Shown here: positions 17,130 to 25,703 of the stretch, piece after piece
Layout of the letters: the number at the start of each line of letters is the position of its first letter
Position numbering within the stretch: position 1 is the first letter of the stretch
Assembly: GCF_012034205.1 (NCBI RefSeq)
Contig: NZ_JAATEM010000004.1
Coordinates: 1-64,000 of the forward strand
Length of the DNA stretch: 64,000 nucleotides
From: Streptomyces composti
GTDB lineage: Bacteria > Actinomycetota > Actinomycetes > Streptomycetales > Streptomycetaceae
Direction: 5' to 3'
The notes under the pieces: model-generated
Told to the model about the DNA's origin: nothing
The model's database searches: none
The model's input: only the letters and a program-made list of their open reading frames with translations
Program-made: the position numbers and the translations under genes

Positions 17130-18338
17130 ATGAGCGCATCGCAGACCTCTGACGTCCCCACTCTCCTGGTCAAGATCTTCGGCAAGGACAGGCCGGGCAT
17201 CACGGCAGGCCTCTTCGACACCCTGGCCGCCTACTCCGTCGACGTGGTCGACATCGAGCAGGTCGTCACCCGTGGCCGCATCGTGCTGTGCGCGCTGGTG
17301 ACCGAGCCGGCGCGGGGACTGGAAGGGGATCTGCGGGCGACCGTCCACAGCTGGGCGGAGTCGATGAAGATGCAGGCGGAGATCATCTCCGGCATCGGTG
17401 ACAACCTGCCGCGCGGCGTGGGCCGCTCCCTGGTCACCGTGCTCGGTCACCCGCTCACCTCACAGGCCACCGCGGCGATCGCCGCGCGGATCACGGCCAC
17501 CGGAGCCAACATCGACCGCATCTTCCGGCTGGCCAAGTACCCGGTGACCGCGGTGGAGTTCGCGGTGTCCGGCGCGGAGACGGAGCCGCTGCGCACCGCT
17601 CTGGTGACGGATGCGGCGAAGCTCGGTGTGGACGTGGCGGTGGTCGCCGCGGGACTGTACCGGCGGGCGCAGCGCCTGGTGGTGATGGACGTGGACTCCA
17701 CACTCATCCAGGACGAGGTCATCGAGCTGTTCGCGGCGCACGCCGGCTGCGAGGACAAGGTCGCCGAGGTGACGGCGGCCGCGATGCGCGGCGAGCTGGA
17801 CTTCGAGCAGTCGCTGCACGCACGGGTGGCACTGCTCGAGGGGCTGGACGCCTCGGTGGTGGACAAGGTGCGAAGCGAGGTGCGGCTGACGCCGGGCGCC
17901 CGCACCCTGATCCGTACGCTCAAGCGCCTCGGCTACCAGGTCGGTGTGGTCTCCGGAGGCTTCACCCAGGTCACGGACGATCTGAAGGAGCGGCTCGGTC
18001 TCGACTTCGCCCAGGCCAACACCCTGGAGATCGTCGACGGGAAGCTGACCGGCCGGGTCACCGGCGAGATCGTGGACCGTGCGGGCAAGGCGCGGCTGCT
18101 GCGCCGCTTCGCGGCCGAGGCGGGGGTTCCGCTGTCGCAGACGGTGGCGATCGGCGACGGCGCCAACGATCTGGACATGCTCAACGCGGCCGGTCTCGGC
18201 GTCGCCTTCAACGCCAAGCCGGTGGTGCGCGAGGCCGCGCACACGGCGGTGAACTTCCCCTTCCTGGACACGGTGCTGTACCTGCTGGGCATCACCCGTG
18301 AGGAGGTCGAGGCGGCGGACACCCTCGAGGTGGGCTGA
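17130..18338 (+). CDS. serB: Phosphoserine phosphatase with N-terminal ACT domains
   Basis: A 402-residue cytoplasmic enzyme for the last step of serine synthesis. The first 165 residues form two ACT-like regulatory modules (LVKIFGKDRPGITAGLFDTL at the start), likely serine sensors. The HAD-type phosphatase follows with the catalytic motif DVDST (187-191), VVSGGFTQV, and the metal site GDGANDLDML. Mycobacterial SerB2 has the same arrangement. ATG 17130 begins the ACT fold. It is monocistronic, followed by a double hairpin shared with the convergent SixA-like gene. Confidence 0.95.
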   Translation: MSASQTSDVPTLLVKIFGKDRPGITAGLFDTLAAYSVDVVDIEQVVTRGRIVLCALVTEPARGLEGDLRATVHSWAESMKMQAEIISGIGDNLPRGVGRSLVTVLGHPLTSQATAAIAARITATGANIDRIFRLAKYPVTAVEFAVSGAETEPLRTALVTDAAKLGVDVAVVAAGLYRRAQRLVVMDVDSTLIQDEVIELFAAHAGCEDKVAEVTAAAMRGELDFEQSLHARVALLEGLDASVVDKVRSEVRLTPGARTLIRTLKRLGYQVGVVSGGFTQVTDDLKERLGLDFAQANTLEIVDGKLTGRVTGEIVDRAGKARLLRRFAAEAGVPLSQTVAIGDGANDLDMLNAAGLGVAFNAKPVVREAAHTAVNFPFLDTVLYLLGITREEVEAADTLEVG

Positions 18339-18421
18339 CCGCTCCTCGTGTCGTTCGCAGCCGGCCGAGCGCGCCGCCCGGCCTCAGGGGCGGGCGGGGC
18401 CTGTGCCGGCCCGTCGTGCCG

Positions 18422-18488
18422 GGGCCCGGCACCGCGGGTGCGGAGACCGCGTCGCGGTGCCGGGCCCAGGGGTGCCGCATGCGGCACC
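18422..18488. terminator. Double hairpin terminator between serB and the SixA-like gene
   Basis: Two structures in a row: a perfect 15-bp stem (18422-18436 with 18453-18467) and an 18-bp perfect palindrome (18471-18488). They separate convergent genes and probably work in both directions. Confidence 0.85.
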
Positions 18489-18493
18489 GTGGG

Positions 18494-19012
18494 TCACTCG
18501 GTGGGCGCCCAGTAGTCGAGCAGGGTGGCGACGCCGGGCTCCAGGGACTTCCAGGAGCCGGTGAAGGACAGCAGGGCGAAGGCGGCGGCCGGGAAGCCGC
18601 GGCGGTTCATCCGCTCCCGGGCGTCGCCCTCGGTGGAGCCGGCCAGGACGTCGGCGAGACCCTGGATGCCGGGGTTGTGGCCGATCAGGATGACGTTCTG
18701 AACGTCGTCGGGGGTCTCGTTGAGCAGGGCGACGAGCTCGCCGGGCGAGGCCTCGTAGATCCGCTCCTCGTAGACGGTCTTCGGGCGCCGCGGGAACTCC
18801 TGGACGGCGAGCTTCCAGGTCTCGCGGGTGCGGGTGGCGGTGGAGCAGAGAGCCAGGTCGAAGGCGATGGCGGTGTCGGCGAGCTTGCGTCCGGCGGCGG
18901 CGGCGTCCATCCGGCCGCGCTCGGCGAGCGGGCGCTCGTGGTCGTCAACGGGGGGCCAGTCGGCTTTCGCATGCCGGAAGAGGGCGATCCTGCGGGGTTC
19001 TGCGACGCTCAT
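18494..19012 (-). CDS. SixA-type histidine phosphatase
   Basis: A 172-residue phosphohistidine phosphatase-like protein of the histidine phosphatase superfamily. The catalytic RHAKADW lies near the N-terminus (residues 13-19), with CSTATRTRETW and the second histidine in LIGHNPGIQ. SixA in E. coli removes phosphate from phosphohistidine of phosphotransfer proteins; actinobacterial homologues are less studied. ATG 19012 (MSVAEPRRIALFRHAK) is preferred over the longer frame, which adds no family sequence. It runs convergently to serB. Confidence 0.9.
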   Translation of the reverse strand: MSVAEPRRIALFRHAKADWPPVDDHERPLAERGRMDAAAAGRKLADTAIAFDLALCSTATRTRETWKLAVQEFPRRPKTVYEERIYEASPGELVALLNETPDDVQNVILIGHNPGIQGLADVLAGSTEGDARERMNRRGFPAAAFALLSFTGSWKSLEPGVATLLDYWAPTE

Positions 19013-19088
19013 GCGTTCAAGCTTCGCATGAAACAGACCACAGGGCGCAGGGAGTTGACGAGCACTTCCGGGGGCGTTCGGCCACCGC

Positions 19089-19295
19089 TCAGCGGGCCAT
19101 GAGCTGGTGTGCTCGCTCCAGGATGAGGCTGAGGGCCGGTTCGCCGGTGGCCGCCTGGGCATCGGCGGGATGCGATATCAGCACCAGCAGCGTGACGAAG
19201 GCGAGCGCGGGGAGGGCGAGCGCCCACCACGGCAGCCGGTTGCCGACGCCGCCCCGGGGGGCCGGGTGCGGCCGGGTCCGCGTACGCGCCGACAT
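19089..19295 (-). CDS. Small single-span membrane protein
   Basis: A 68-residue protein with a basic N-terminus (SARTRTRPHPAPR), one hydrophobic helix (about residues 22-42: WWALALPALAFVTLLVLI) and a short C-terminal amphipathic tail (LSLILERAHQLMAR). I do not recognise a family. ATG 19295 follows a GGAGGCC site. It sits upstream of the SixA-like gene on the same strand and may be cotranscribed. Codon bias supports a real gene, but its small size leaves doubt. Confidence 0.65.
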   Translation of the reverse strand: MSARTRTRPHPAPRGGVGNRLPWWALALPALAFVTLLVLISHPADAQAATGEPALSLILERAHQLMAR

Positions 19296-19474
19296 GGGGC
19301 CTCCGCTCTTCGAGTGCCGGGTCCTGCTGTGACTCCGCTGTTCGCGGGTACGACTCGAAGGTACGGAGCGCGGGGACGCGGGCCCATCCGGTGATCCACC
19401 CACTTGTCCCTGACCTTGCCCCCCTAGGGGATGCGGGGGCTGTCCCCACCCCTGACGGGGACGGTGTCACGGGT

Positions 19475-19591
19475 TCACGGCGCGAGCAGCGCCGCGATCA
19501 CACCGATGACGACGAAGATGGCGAAGAACGCGCCGAAGACCAGCAACAGCTTCTTCTGGCCGTTCTGCGGGTTCGGATCGAGCACGGGCAT
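19475..19591 (-). CDS. SGM_5486-family transporter-associated microprotein
   Basis: A 38-residue protein found by reading the minus strand: MPVLDPNPQNGQKKLLLVF then a hydrophobic helix rich in Phe, Val and Ile, ending AALLAP. It matches what I remember of the SGM_5486 transporter-associated family, always tiny and next to a transporter. Here it follows the CynX-type MFS gene by 93 bp on the same strand, which fits that name. It has one membrane span with the N-terminus probably inside. A GGGAGAC site precedes ATG 19591. Confidence 0.82.
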   Translation of the reverse strand: MPVLDPNPQNGQKKLLLVFGAFFAIFVVIGVIAALLAP

Positions 19592-19684
19592 GCCTCAAGT
19601 CTCCCACCCGCGGACCGCCCCCCGCGCCCCGGGGTACGCCGGGGACGCGAGGGATGCGGCGGGACGGGCGCCGGCGAGCCGCGC

Positions 19685-21022
19685 TCAGCTCACCGTCGCC
19701 TCGTCCTCGACCGTGCGGTCGCGGCCCGCGAGGACGCCCATGAGCATCTGGGGGATCATCAGGCCGGCCATGAGGGCGATCGGCAGGCCCCATCCGCCGC
19801 TGTGCTGGTAGAGGACGCCGACCAGCAGCGGGCCCGGGATGGAGATCAGGTAGCCGGTGCTCTGGGCGAAGGCCGACAGCTGGGCCACCCCCGCGCCGCT
19901 CCTGGCCCGCATGCCGACCATGGTGAGCGCGAGCGGGAAGGCGCAGTTGGAGATGCCGAGCAGGAGAGCCCAGGCCCAGGCGCCGGCCGCCGGGGCGAGG
20001 TAGAGGCCGGCGTATCCGGCGAGGCCGCAGGCGCCGAGGGCGACCACGATGGGCCCCTGCCTGGGCAGCCGGGCAGCGAGGCGGGGGATGACGAAGGCGA
20101 GCGGGACACCCATCACCATGGTCACGGCGAGCAGCAGTCCGGCGGTGCTCGCGGGCACGCCCGCGTCCCGGAAGATCTGCGCCATCCAGCCCATGGTGAT
20201 GTAGGCGGCGGTCGCCTGGAGCCCGAAGAAGACGGCGAGCGCCCAAGCGGTGGTGCTGCGGGTGATGCGCAGCCTCGGGGCCCCCTGCCGGTCCCCCGCC
20301 CGCTGCCGCGGTGCCTCCTGGCGCGGCAGCCGCGTGCCCGCCCCGGGTGCCCGGCCGGCCGCGGAGCCCGGTTCGCGGTCCCGTACGAACGGGATCCAGG
20401 GCAGGACGGCCGCGGCGGCGAGGGCCGCCCAGAGGGCGAGGCCGTACTGCCAGTCGCCGCCCACCGCACCGGTGAGCGGCACGGTCACCGCCGCCGCCAG
20501 GGAGGTGCCGAGGGCGAGGGCCATGGAGTACAGGCCGGTCATGGACCCGACCCGGTCGGGGAACCATCGCTTGACGATGACCGGCATCAGGACGTTGCTG
20601 ACGGCGATGCCCATGAGTGCGAGCGCGGTGGCCGCGAGGAAGCCGGCCGTGCCGCCAGCGAAGGGCCGGATGAGCAGGCCGGAGGCGATGGCGGCCATGC
20701 CGGCGCACACCACCGCGCCCGGCCCGAAGCGGCGGGCGAGACGCGGCGCGGTGACGCCGAAGACGGCGAAGCACAGGGAGGGCACCGAGGTGAGCAGTCC
20801 GGCGACGCTGCCGCTCATGCCGAGCCCGTCGCGGACCTCCTCGAGCAGCGCCCCGAGGCTGGTGATGGCCGGGCGCAGGTTCAGCGCGGCGAGGACGATG
20901 CCGGCGATCAGCAGCGGTTTCGTCCAGGCGGGCGCGGTGGTGCCGCTCGTGCCGGGGACCCCCTTTTCGGCCGGGGTGGCTGCCGTGGTGAACCGAAGTG
21001 CTCGCGTTCTGTTTCCAGCCAT
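19685..21022 (-). CDS. CynX/NimT-type MFS transporter
   Basis: A 445-residue major facilitator of the CynX (cyanate/nitroimidazole) branch, with about 12 membrane helices. Recognisable blocks are LNLRPAITSLGALLEEV in helix 1, ARRFGPGAVV in the loop after helix 2, and the long hydrophilic centre loop near residues 205-240. The substrate is unknown. ATG 21022 (MAGNRTRALRF) or the in-frame ATGs at 21031 and 21034 can serve as start. It is divergent from a FadR-type regulator, and a perfect palindrome sits next to its start, so repression by that regulator is likely. Confidence 0.9.
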   Translation of the reverse strand: MAGNRTRALRFTTAATPAEKGVPGTSGTTAPAWTKPLLIAGIVLAALNLRPAITSLGALLEEVRDGLGMSGSVAGLLTSVPSLCFAVFGVTAPRLARRFGPGAVVCAGMAAIASGLLIRPFAGGTAGFLAATALALMGIAVSNVLMPVIVKRWFPDRVGSMTGLYSMALALGTSLAAAVTVPLTGAVGGDWQYGLALWAALAAAAVLPWIPFVRDREPGSAAGRAPGAGTRLPRQEAPRQRAGDRQGAPRLRITRSTTAWALAVFFGLQATAAYITMGWMAQIFRDAGVPASTAGLLLAVTMVMGVPLAFVIPRLAARLPRQGPIVVALGACGLAGYAGLYLAPAAGAWAWALLLGISNCAFPLALTMVGMRARSGAGVAQLSAFAQSTGYLISIPGPLLVGVLYQHSGGWGLPIALMAGLMIPQMLMGVLAGRDRTVEDEATVS

Positions 21023-21037
21023 GCGCCCCATCATAGA

Positions 21038-21050
21038 ATCATGGGATGAT
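21038..21050. promoter_or_regulatory. Palindromic operator candidate between MFS and FadR-type genes
   Basis: ATCATGGGATGAT is a perfect inverted repeat (5-bp arms, 3-nt centre), with another ATCAT at 21030-21034. It lies 16 bp from the MFS start and 58 bp before the regulator start, the right place for autoregulation plus repression of the transporter. Confidence 0.55.
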
Positions 21051-21107
21051 TGGTTGTCCACTGGGAGCTTGCCGTCAGGCACCCCCGACCGTGCGAAGGT
21101 ATGTGCC

Positions 21108-21800
21108 ATGCCCCTGACCCACCCCCGCCGTTCGGCACTGTCCGAGCAGGTCATCGCCGCGCTGCGGAGCCAGATCACCTCGGGCGAGTGGCCCATCGGC
21201 TCCCGCATCCCCACCGAGCCGGAGCTGGTCGAGCAGCTCGGGGTGGCCCGCAACACGGTGCGCGAGGCGGTGCGGGCGCTGGCGCACAACGGGCTGCTGG
21301 ACATCCGCCAGGGCTCGGGGACGTACGTCGTGGCCACCAGCGAGCTGGCGGGCGTGATGCACCGCCGCTTCGCCGACGCCGACCCCCGGCACATCGCCGA
21401 GCTGCGCTCCACGCTGGAGTCGGCCGGGGCGCGGCTGGCCGCCGAGCGGCGCACGGAGAAGGACCTCAAGCAGCTCGACACCCTGCTGCAGCGCCGCGAG
21501 GCGGCCTGGGAGTCGGGCGACGCGGAGGCGTTCGTGGCGGCCGACGCGACCTTCCACCTCGCCGTAGTGGCCGCCTCCCACAACGACGTGATGACCACGA
21601 TGTACGCGGACCTGAGCGAGGTGCTGCGGGACTGGCTGCGCGAGGACGTGGGCCAGGAGCTGAACCCGGAGGCCCACATGGACCACGGCCGGCTGGTGGA
21701 GGCGATCCGGGCGCAGGACGCGGCGGCCGCCGCCGAGGAGGCCGCCTCCTACGCCTTCGGCTGCCGCCCGGCGCCGCTCAGCTCGCCCGCTGGTGGCTGA
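21108..21800 (+). CDS. GntR-family transcriptional regulator (FadR subgroup, FCD domain)
   Basis: A 230-residue regulator. The winged helix (about residues 10-75) shows RIPTEPELVEQLGVARNTVR and the wing GSGTYVV. An all-helical FCD effector domain (about 90-225) has metal-site histidines in FHLAVV and DHGRLVEAI. FCD regulators usually bind small carboxylates. Start ATG 21108 (MPLTHPRRSALSEQV). It is divergent from the CynX-type transporter, the probable target, and its last 23 bp overlap the convergent small secreted protein gene. Confidence 0.92.
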   Translation: MPLTHPRRSALSEQVIAALRSQITSGEWPIGSRIPTEPELVEQLGVARNTVREAVRALAHNGLLDIRQGSGTYVVATSELAGVMHRRFADADPRHIAELRSTLESAGARLAAERRTEKDLKQLDTLLQRREAAWESGDAEAFVAADATFHLAVVAASHNDVMTTMYADLSEVLRDWLREDVGQELNPEAHMDHGRLVEAIRAQDAAAAAEEAASYAFGCRPAPLSSPAGG

Positions 21801-22167
21801 TCCACGCGGAGCGCACCTTCTGCCAGCAGCGTCCGGTCAGCTTCACGGTCTGCGCCGGTCCGGCGGCGACGGCGCGGGAGTCGCTGTCCAGGTCCCACCA
21901 ATGGGCGCACTCGACGTGCAGCCGCACCAGGTCGATGTCCGGATAGGGATTGTGGCAGTAGGCGGTCACCCAGGAGTCCTCGACGCGGATGAAGCACGAC
22001 GCCCCGAACAAGTCGTCGGCGTCCTCGTCGTCCCCGGTGCCCAGGGCCGTCGGGTGGCCGGCCGGGACCCGGTCGGCCTTCACACGCGGGTGGGCCGCCG
22101 CCTCGTACGGAAGGGCGAGCGCGACGGCGACGGCGACGGTCGCTGAGGCCAGGCGGAAAAAGCGCAC
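21778..22167 (-). CDS. Small secreted cysteine-containing protein, unknown function
   Basis: A 129-residue protein with a clear signal peptide (MRFFRLASATVAVAVALAL then a cut near AAAHP). The mature part is acidic (GDDEDADDLFG) and then has four cysteines (ASCFIR, AYCHNP, VECAHW, GRCWQK) that could form two disulfides, plus several Trp. I know no named family; similar small secreted proteins are common in Streptomyces. The 3' end overlaps the FadR-type gene by 23 bp in convergent orientation. An AGGAGG site precedes the start. Confidence 0.78.
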   Translation of the reverse strand: MRFFRLASATVAVAVALALPYEAAAHPRVKADRVPAGHPTALGTGDDEDADDLFGASCFIRVEDSWVTAYCHNPYPDIDLVRLHVECAHWWDLDSDSRAVAAGPAQTVKLTGRCWQKVRSAWISHQRAS

Positions 22168-22320
22168 AAGGGACCTCCTCGGCCGTACTGGTGAGGGGGA
22201 TCACGCGGTGGACGCGCACCTCCACGATGCCCCGGCGCCGTTCCGCCCCGCCCGCCCGGCTGAGCCGAACGGGTGACACGACGGGCACCCCACCGGCACG
22301 TACCGGCCGAGGCCGGCAGA

Positions 22321-22358
22321 CCCGGGGCCCGCGTCCGTGCACGGACGCGGGCCCCGGG
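22321..22358. terminator. 38-bp perfect palindrome, terminator of the fab operon
   Basis: Arms 22321-22339 and 22340-22358 pair perfectly (19 bp) with no spare loop bases. It begins 13 bp past the fabI stop on the minus strand, so it most likely ends the fabG-fabI transcript. Confidence 0.8.
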
Positions 22359-22371
22359 CGGAGACGTGCGG

Positions 22372-23139
22372 TCAGGCGCCGATGGCGTGCAGCCCGCCGT
22401 CCACGTGGATGATCTCGCCGGTGGTCTTCGGGAACCAGTCGCTCAGCAGCGCGACGATGCCGCGGCCGGCCGGCTCCGGGTCCTTCAGGTCCCACTCCAG
22501 CGGGGAGCGGCTGTCCCACACCGAGGCCAGCTCGCTGAAGCCCGGGATGGACTTGGCCGCCATGGAACCGATGGGGCCCGCGGAGATGAGGTTGCAGCGG
22601 ATGTTCTGCTTGCCCAGGTCACGCGCCATGTAGCGGTTGGTGGCCTCCAGGGCGGCCTTGGCGGGGCCCATCCAGTCGTACTGCGGCCAGGCGTACTGCG
22701 CGTCGAAGGTGAGGCCGACGACCGAGCCGCCGTTCTGCATCAGCGGCAGGCAGGCCATGGTCAGCGACTTCAGGGAGAAGGCGGAGACGTGCATGGCCGT
22801 GGCGACCGACTCGAACGGCGTGTTGAGGAAGTTGCCGCCGAGCGCGTCCTGCGGGGCGAAGCCGATGGAGTGGACGACGCCGTCGAGGCCGCCCAGCTCC
22901 TCTCCGACCAGGTCGGCGAGCCGGCCGAGGTGCTCGTCGTTGGTGACGTCGAGCTCGATCACCTTGGTGGGCTTGGGCAGCTTCTTGGCGATGCGCTCGG
23001 TCAGCGTGGGCCGCGGGAACGCGGTCAGGATGATCTCGGCGCCCTGCTCCTGGGCCAGCTTGGCGGCGTGGAAGGCGATGGACGACTCCATCAGCACACC
23101 GGTGATGAGGACGCGCTTGCCCTCGAGAATTCCGCTCAT
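22372..23139 (-). CDS. fabI: Enoyl-[acyl-carrier-protein] reductase (NADH)
   Basis: A 255-residue FabI/InhA-type enzyme reducing the trans-2 double bond in type II fatty acid elongation. The cofactor loop (ITGVLMESSIAFHAAKLAQ) has the loose FabI glycine pattern. The catalytic Tyr and Lys are spaced by six in YDWMGPAK. The DGVVHSIGFAP strand and C-terminal DGGLHAIGA complete the fold. This is the target class of triclosan and isoniazid-type inhibitors. It follows fabG with a 5-bp gap, so the two reductive steps are made from one mRNA. ATG 23139. Confidence 0.96.
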   Translation of the reverse strand: MSGILEGKRVLITGVLMESSIAFHAAKLAQEQGAEIILTAFPRPTLTERIAKKLPKPTKVIELDVTNDEHLGRLADLVGEELGGLDGVVHSIGFAPQDALGGNFLNTPFESVATAMHVSAFSLKSLTMACLPLMQNGGSVVGLTFDAQYAWPQYDWMGPAKAALEATNRYMARDLGKQNIRCNLISAGPIGSMAAKSIPGFSELASVWDSRSPLEWDLKDPEPAGRGIVALLSDWFPKTTGEIIHVDGGLHAIGA

Positions 23140-23144
23140 GGTGT

Positions 23145-24179
<1,035 letters not shown>

Positions 24180-25703
24180 GTGCCTCATAGCATTGACGAA
24201 GCCTTCACGGCCCTGCCCCTGCGCGCCCTCGCCGACGCCGCGCTGGCCCGTGCGCGGTCGCTCGGCGCGGAGCACGCGGACTTCCGGCTGGAGCGGGTGC
24301 GGGACGCGTCCTGGCGGTTCCGGGACGCCAGGCCCGCGGGATCGTCGGACACCACCGACCTCGGGTACGCGGTGCGGGTGGTGCACGGCGGGACCTGGGG
24401 ATTCGCCTCAGGTGTCGATCTGACCCCGGACGCCGCCGCCAAGGTGGCCTCCCAGGCGGTGGCCATGGCGAAGCTGTCCGCGCAGGTGATCGAGGCCGCG
24501 GGTTCCGATGAGCGCGTGGAGCTGGCCGACGAGCCGGTGCACGCCGACAGGACGTGGGTGTCCTCGTACGAGATCGACCCGTTCACCGTGCCGGACGAGG
24601 AGAAGGCCGGGCTGCTGGCCGAGTGGAGCGCCCGGCTGCTCGCGGCGCCCGGCGTGGACCATGTGGACGCCTCGCTGCTCACCGTGCACGAGAACAAGTT
24701 CTACGCCGACACGGCCGGCACGGTGACCACCCAGCAGCGGGTGCGGCTGCATCCGGTGTTCACGGCGGTGTCGGTGGACGAGTCGAGCGGCGAGTTCGAC
24801 TCCATGCGCACCCTGGCGCCGCCGGCCGGCCGCGGCTGGGAGTATCTGCGGGGCACCGGCTGGGACTGGGACGACGAGCTGGCACGGATCCCCGAGCTGC
24901 TCGCGGAGAAGATGCGCGCGCCGAGCGTGGAGCCCGGCCTGTACGACCTGGTGATCGACCCGTCCAACCTGTGGCTGACCATCCACGAGTCCATCGGGCA
25001 CGCCACCGAGCTGGACCGCGCCCTCGGCTACGAGGCCGCCTACGCGGGGACCTCGTTCGCCACCTTCGACCAGCTGGGCAAGCTGCGCTACGGCTCGGAA
25101 CTGATGAACGTCACCGGCGACCGCACCGCCGAGCACGGCCTGGCCACCATCGGCTACGACGACGAGGGCGTCGAGGCGCAGTCCTGGGACCTGGTCAGGG
25201 ACGGCGTGCTGGTCGGCTACCAGCTGGACCGGCGGATCGCGCGGCTGACCGGCTTCGAGCGCTCCAACGGGTGCGCCTACGCCGACTCGCCCTCCCATGT
25301 GCCGGTGCAGCGGATGGCCAATGTGTCCCTCCGGCCGGACCCGGCCGGGATGTCGACGGAGGACCTGATCGGGTCGGTCGACCGCGGCATCTATGTGGTC
25401 GGCGACCGGTCGTGGTCCATCGACATGCAGCGCTACAACTTCCAGTTCACCGGGCAGCGCTTCTACCGCATCGAGAACGGCCGGCTGGCCGGCCAGCTCA
25501 AGGACGTCGCCTACCAGGCCACCACCACCGACTTCTGGGGTTCCATGGCTGCCGTCGGCGGGCCGCAGACCTACGTCCTCGGGGGCGCCTTCAACTGCGG
25601 GAAGGCGCAGCCGGGGCAGGTGGCGGCGGTCTCGCACGGCTGCCCGTCCGCGCTCTTCACGTCAGTCAACGTTCTGAACACCACGCAGGAGGCAGGCCGA
25701 TGA
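24180..25703 (+). CDS. tldD: TldD-type metalloprotease subunit
   Basis: A 507-residue TldD protein, the catalytic half of the TldD/TldE heterodimer that degrades unfolded peptides and trims leader peptides of some RiPPs (microcin B17 in E. coli). The zinc motif HExxxH is present as HESIGH (H269, E270, H274), and the conserved C-terminal Cys lies in GGAFNCGKAQPGQ. Start GTG 24180 (MPHSIDEAF). The tldE gene begins inside its stop (ATGA), so the subunits are coupled at translation. No RiPP precursor is seen nearby. Confidence 0.95.
   Translation: MPHSIDEAFTALPLRALADAALARARSLGAEHADFRLERVRDASWRFRDARPAGSSDTTDLGYAVRVVHGGTWGFASGVDLTPDAAAKVASQAVAMAKLSAQVIEAAGSDERVELADEPVHADRTWVSSYEIDPFTVPDEEKAGLLAEWSARLLAAPGVDHVDASLLTVHENKFYADTAGTVTTQQRVRLHPVFTAVSVDESSGEFDSMRTLAPPAGRGWEYLRGTGWDWDDELARIPELLAEKMRAPSVEPGLYDLVIDPSNLWLTIHESIGHATELDRALGYEAAYAGTSFATFDQLGKLRYGSELMNVTGDRTAEHGLATIGYDDEGVEAQSWDLVRDGVLVGYQLDRRIARLTGFERSNGCAYADSPSHVPVQRMANVSLRPDPAGMSTEDLIGSVDRGIYVVGDRSWSIDMQRYNFQFTGQRFYRIENGRLAGQLKDVAYQATTTDFWGSMAAVGGPQTYVLGGAFNCGKAQPGQVAAVSHGCPSALFTSVNVLNTTQEAGR

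Noticed and set aside
14652..17221. Very long minus-strand open frames facing the streptophobe and serB genes
   Set aside because: They are shadows: Arg/Pro/His-rich products without domains, caused by high GC, opposite to genes with clear family motifs.
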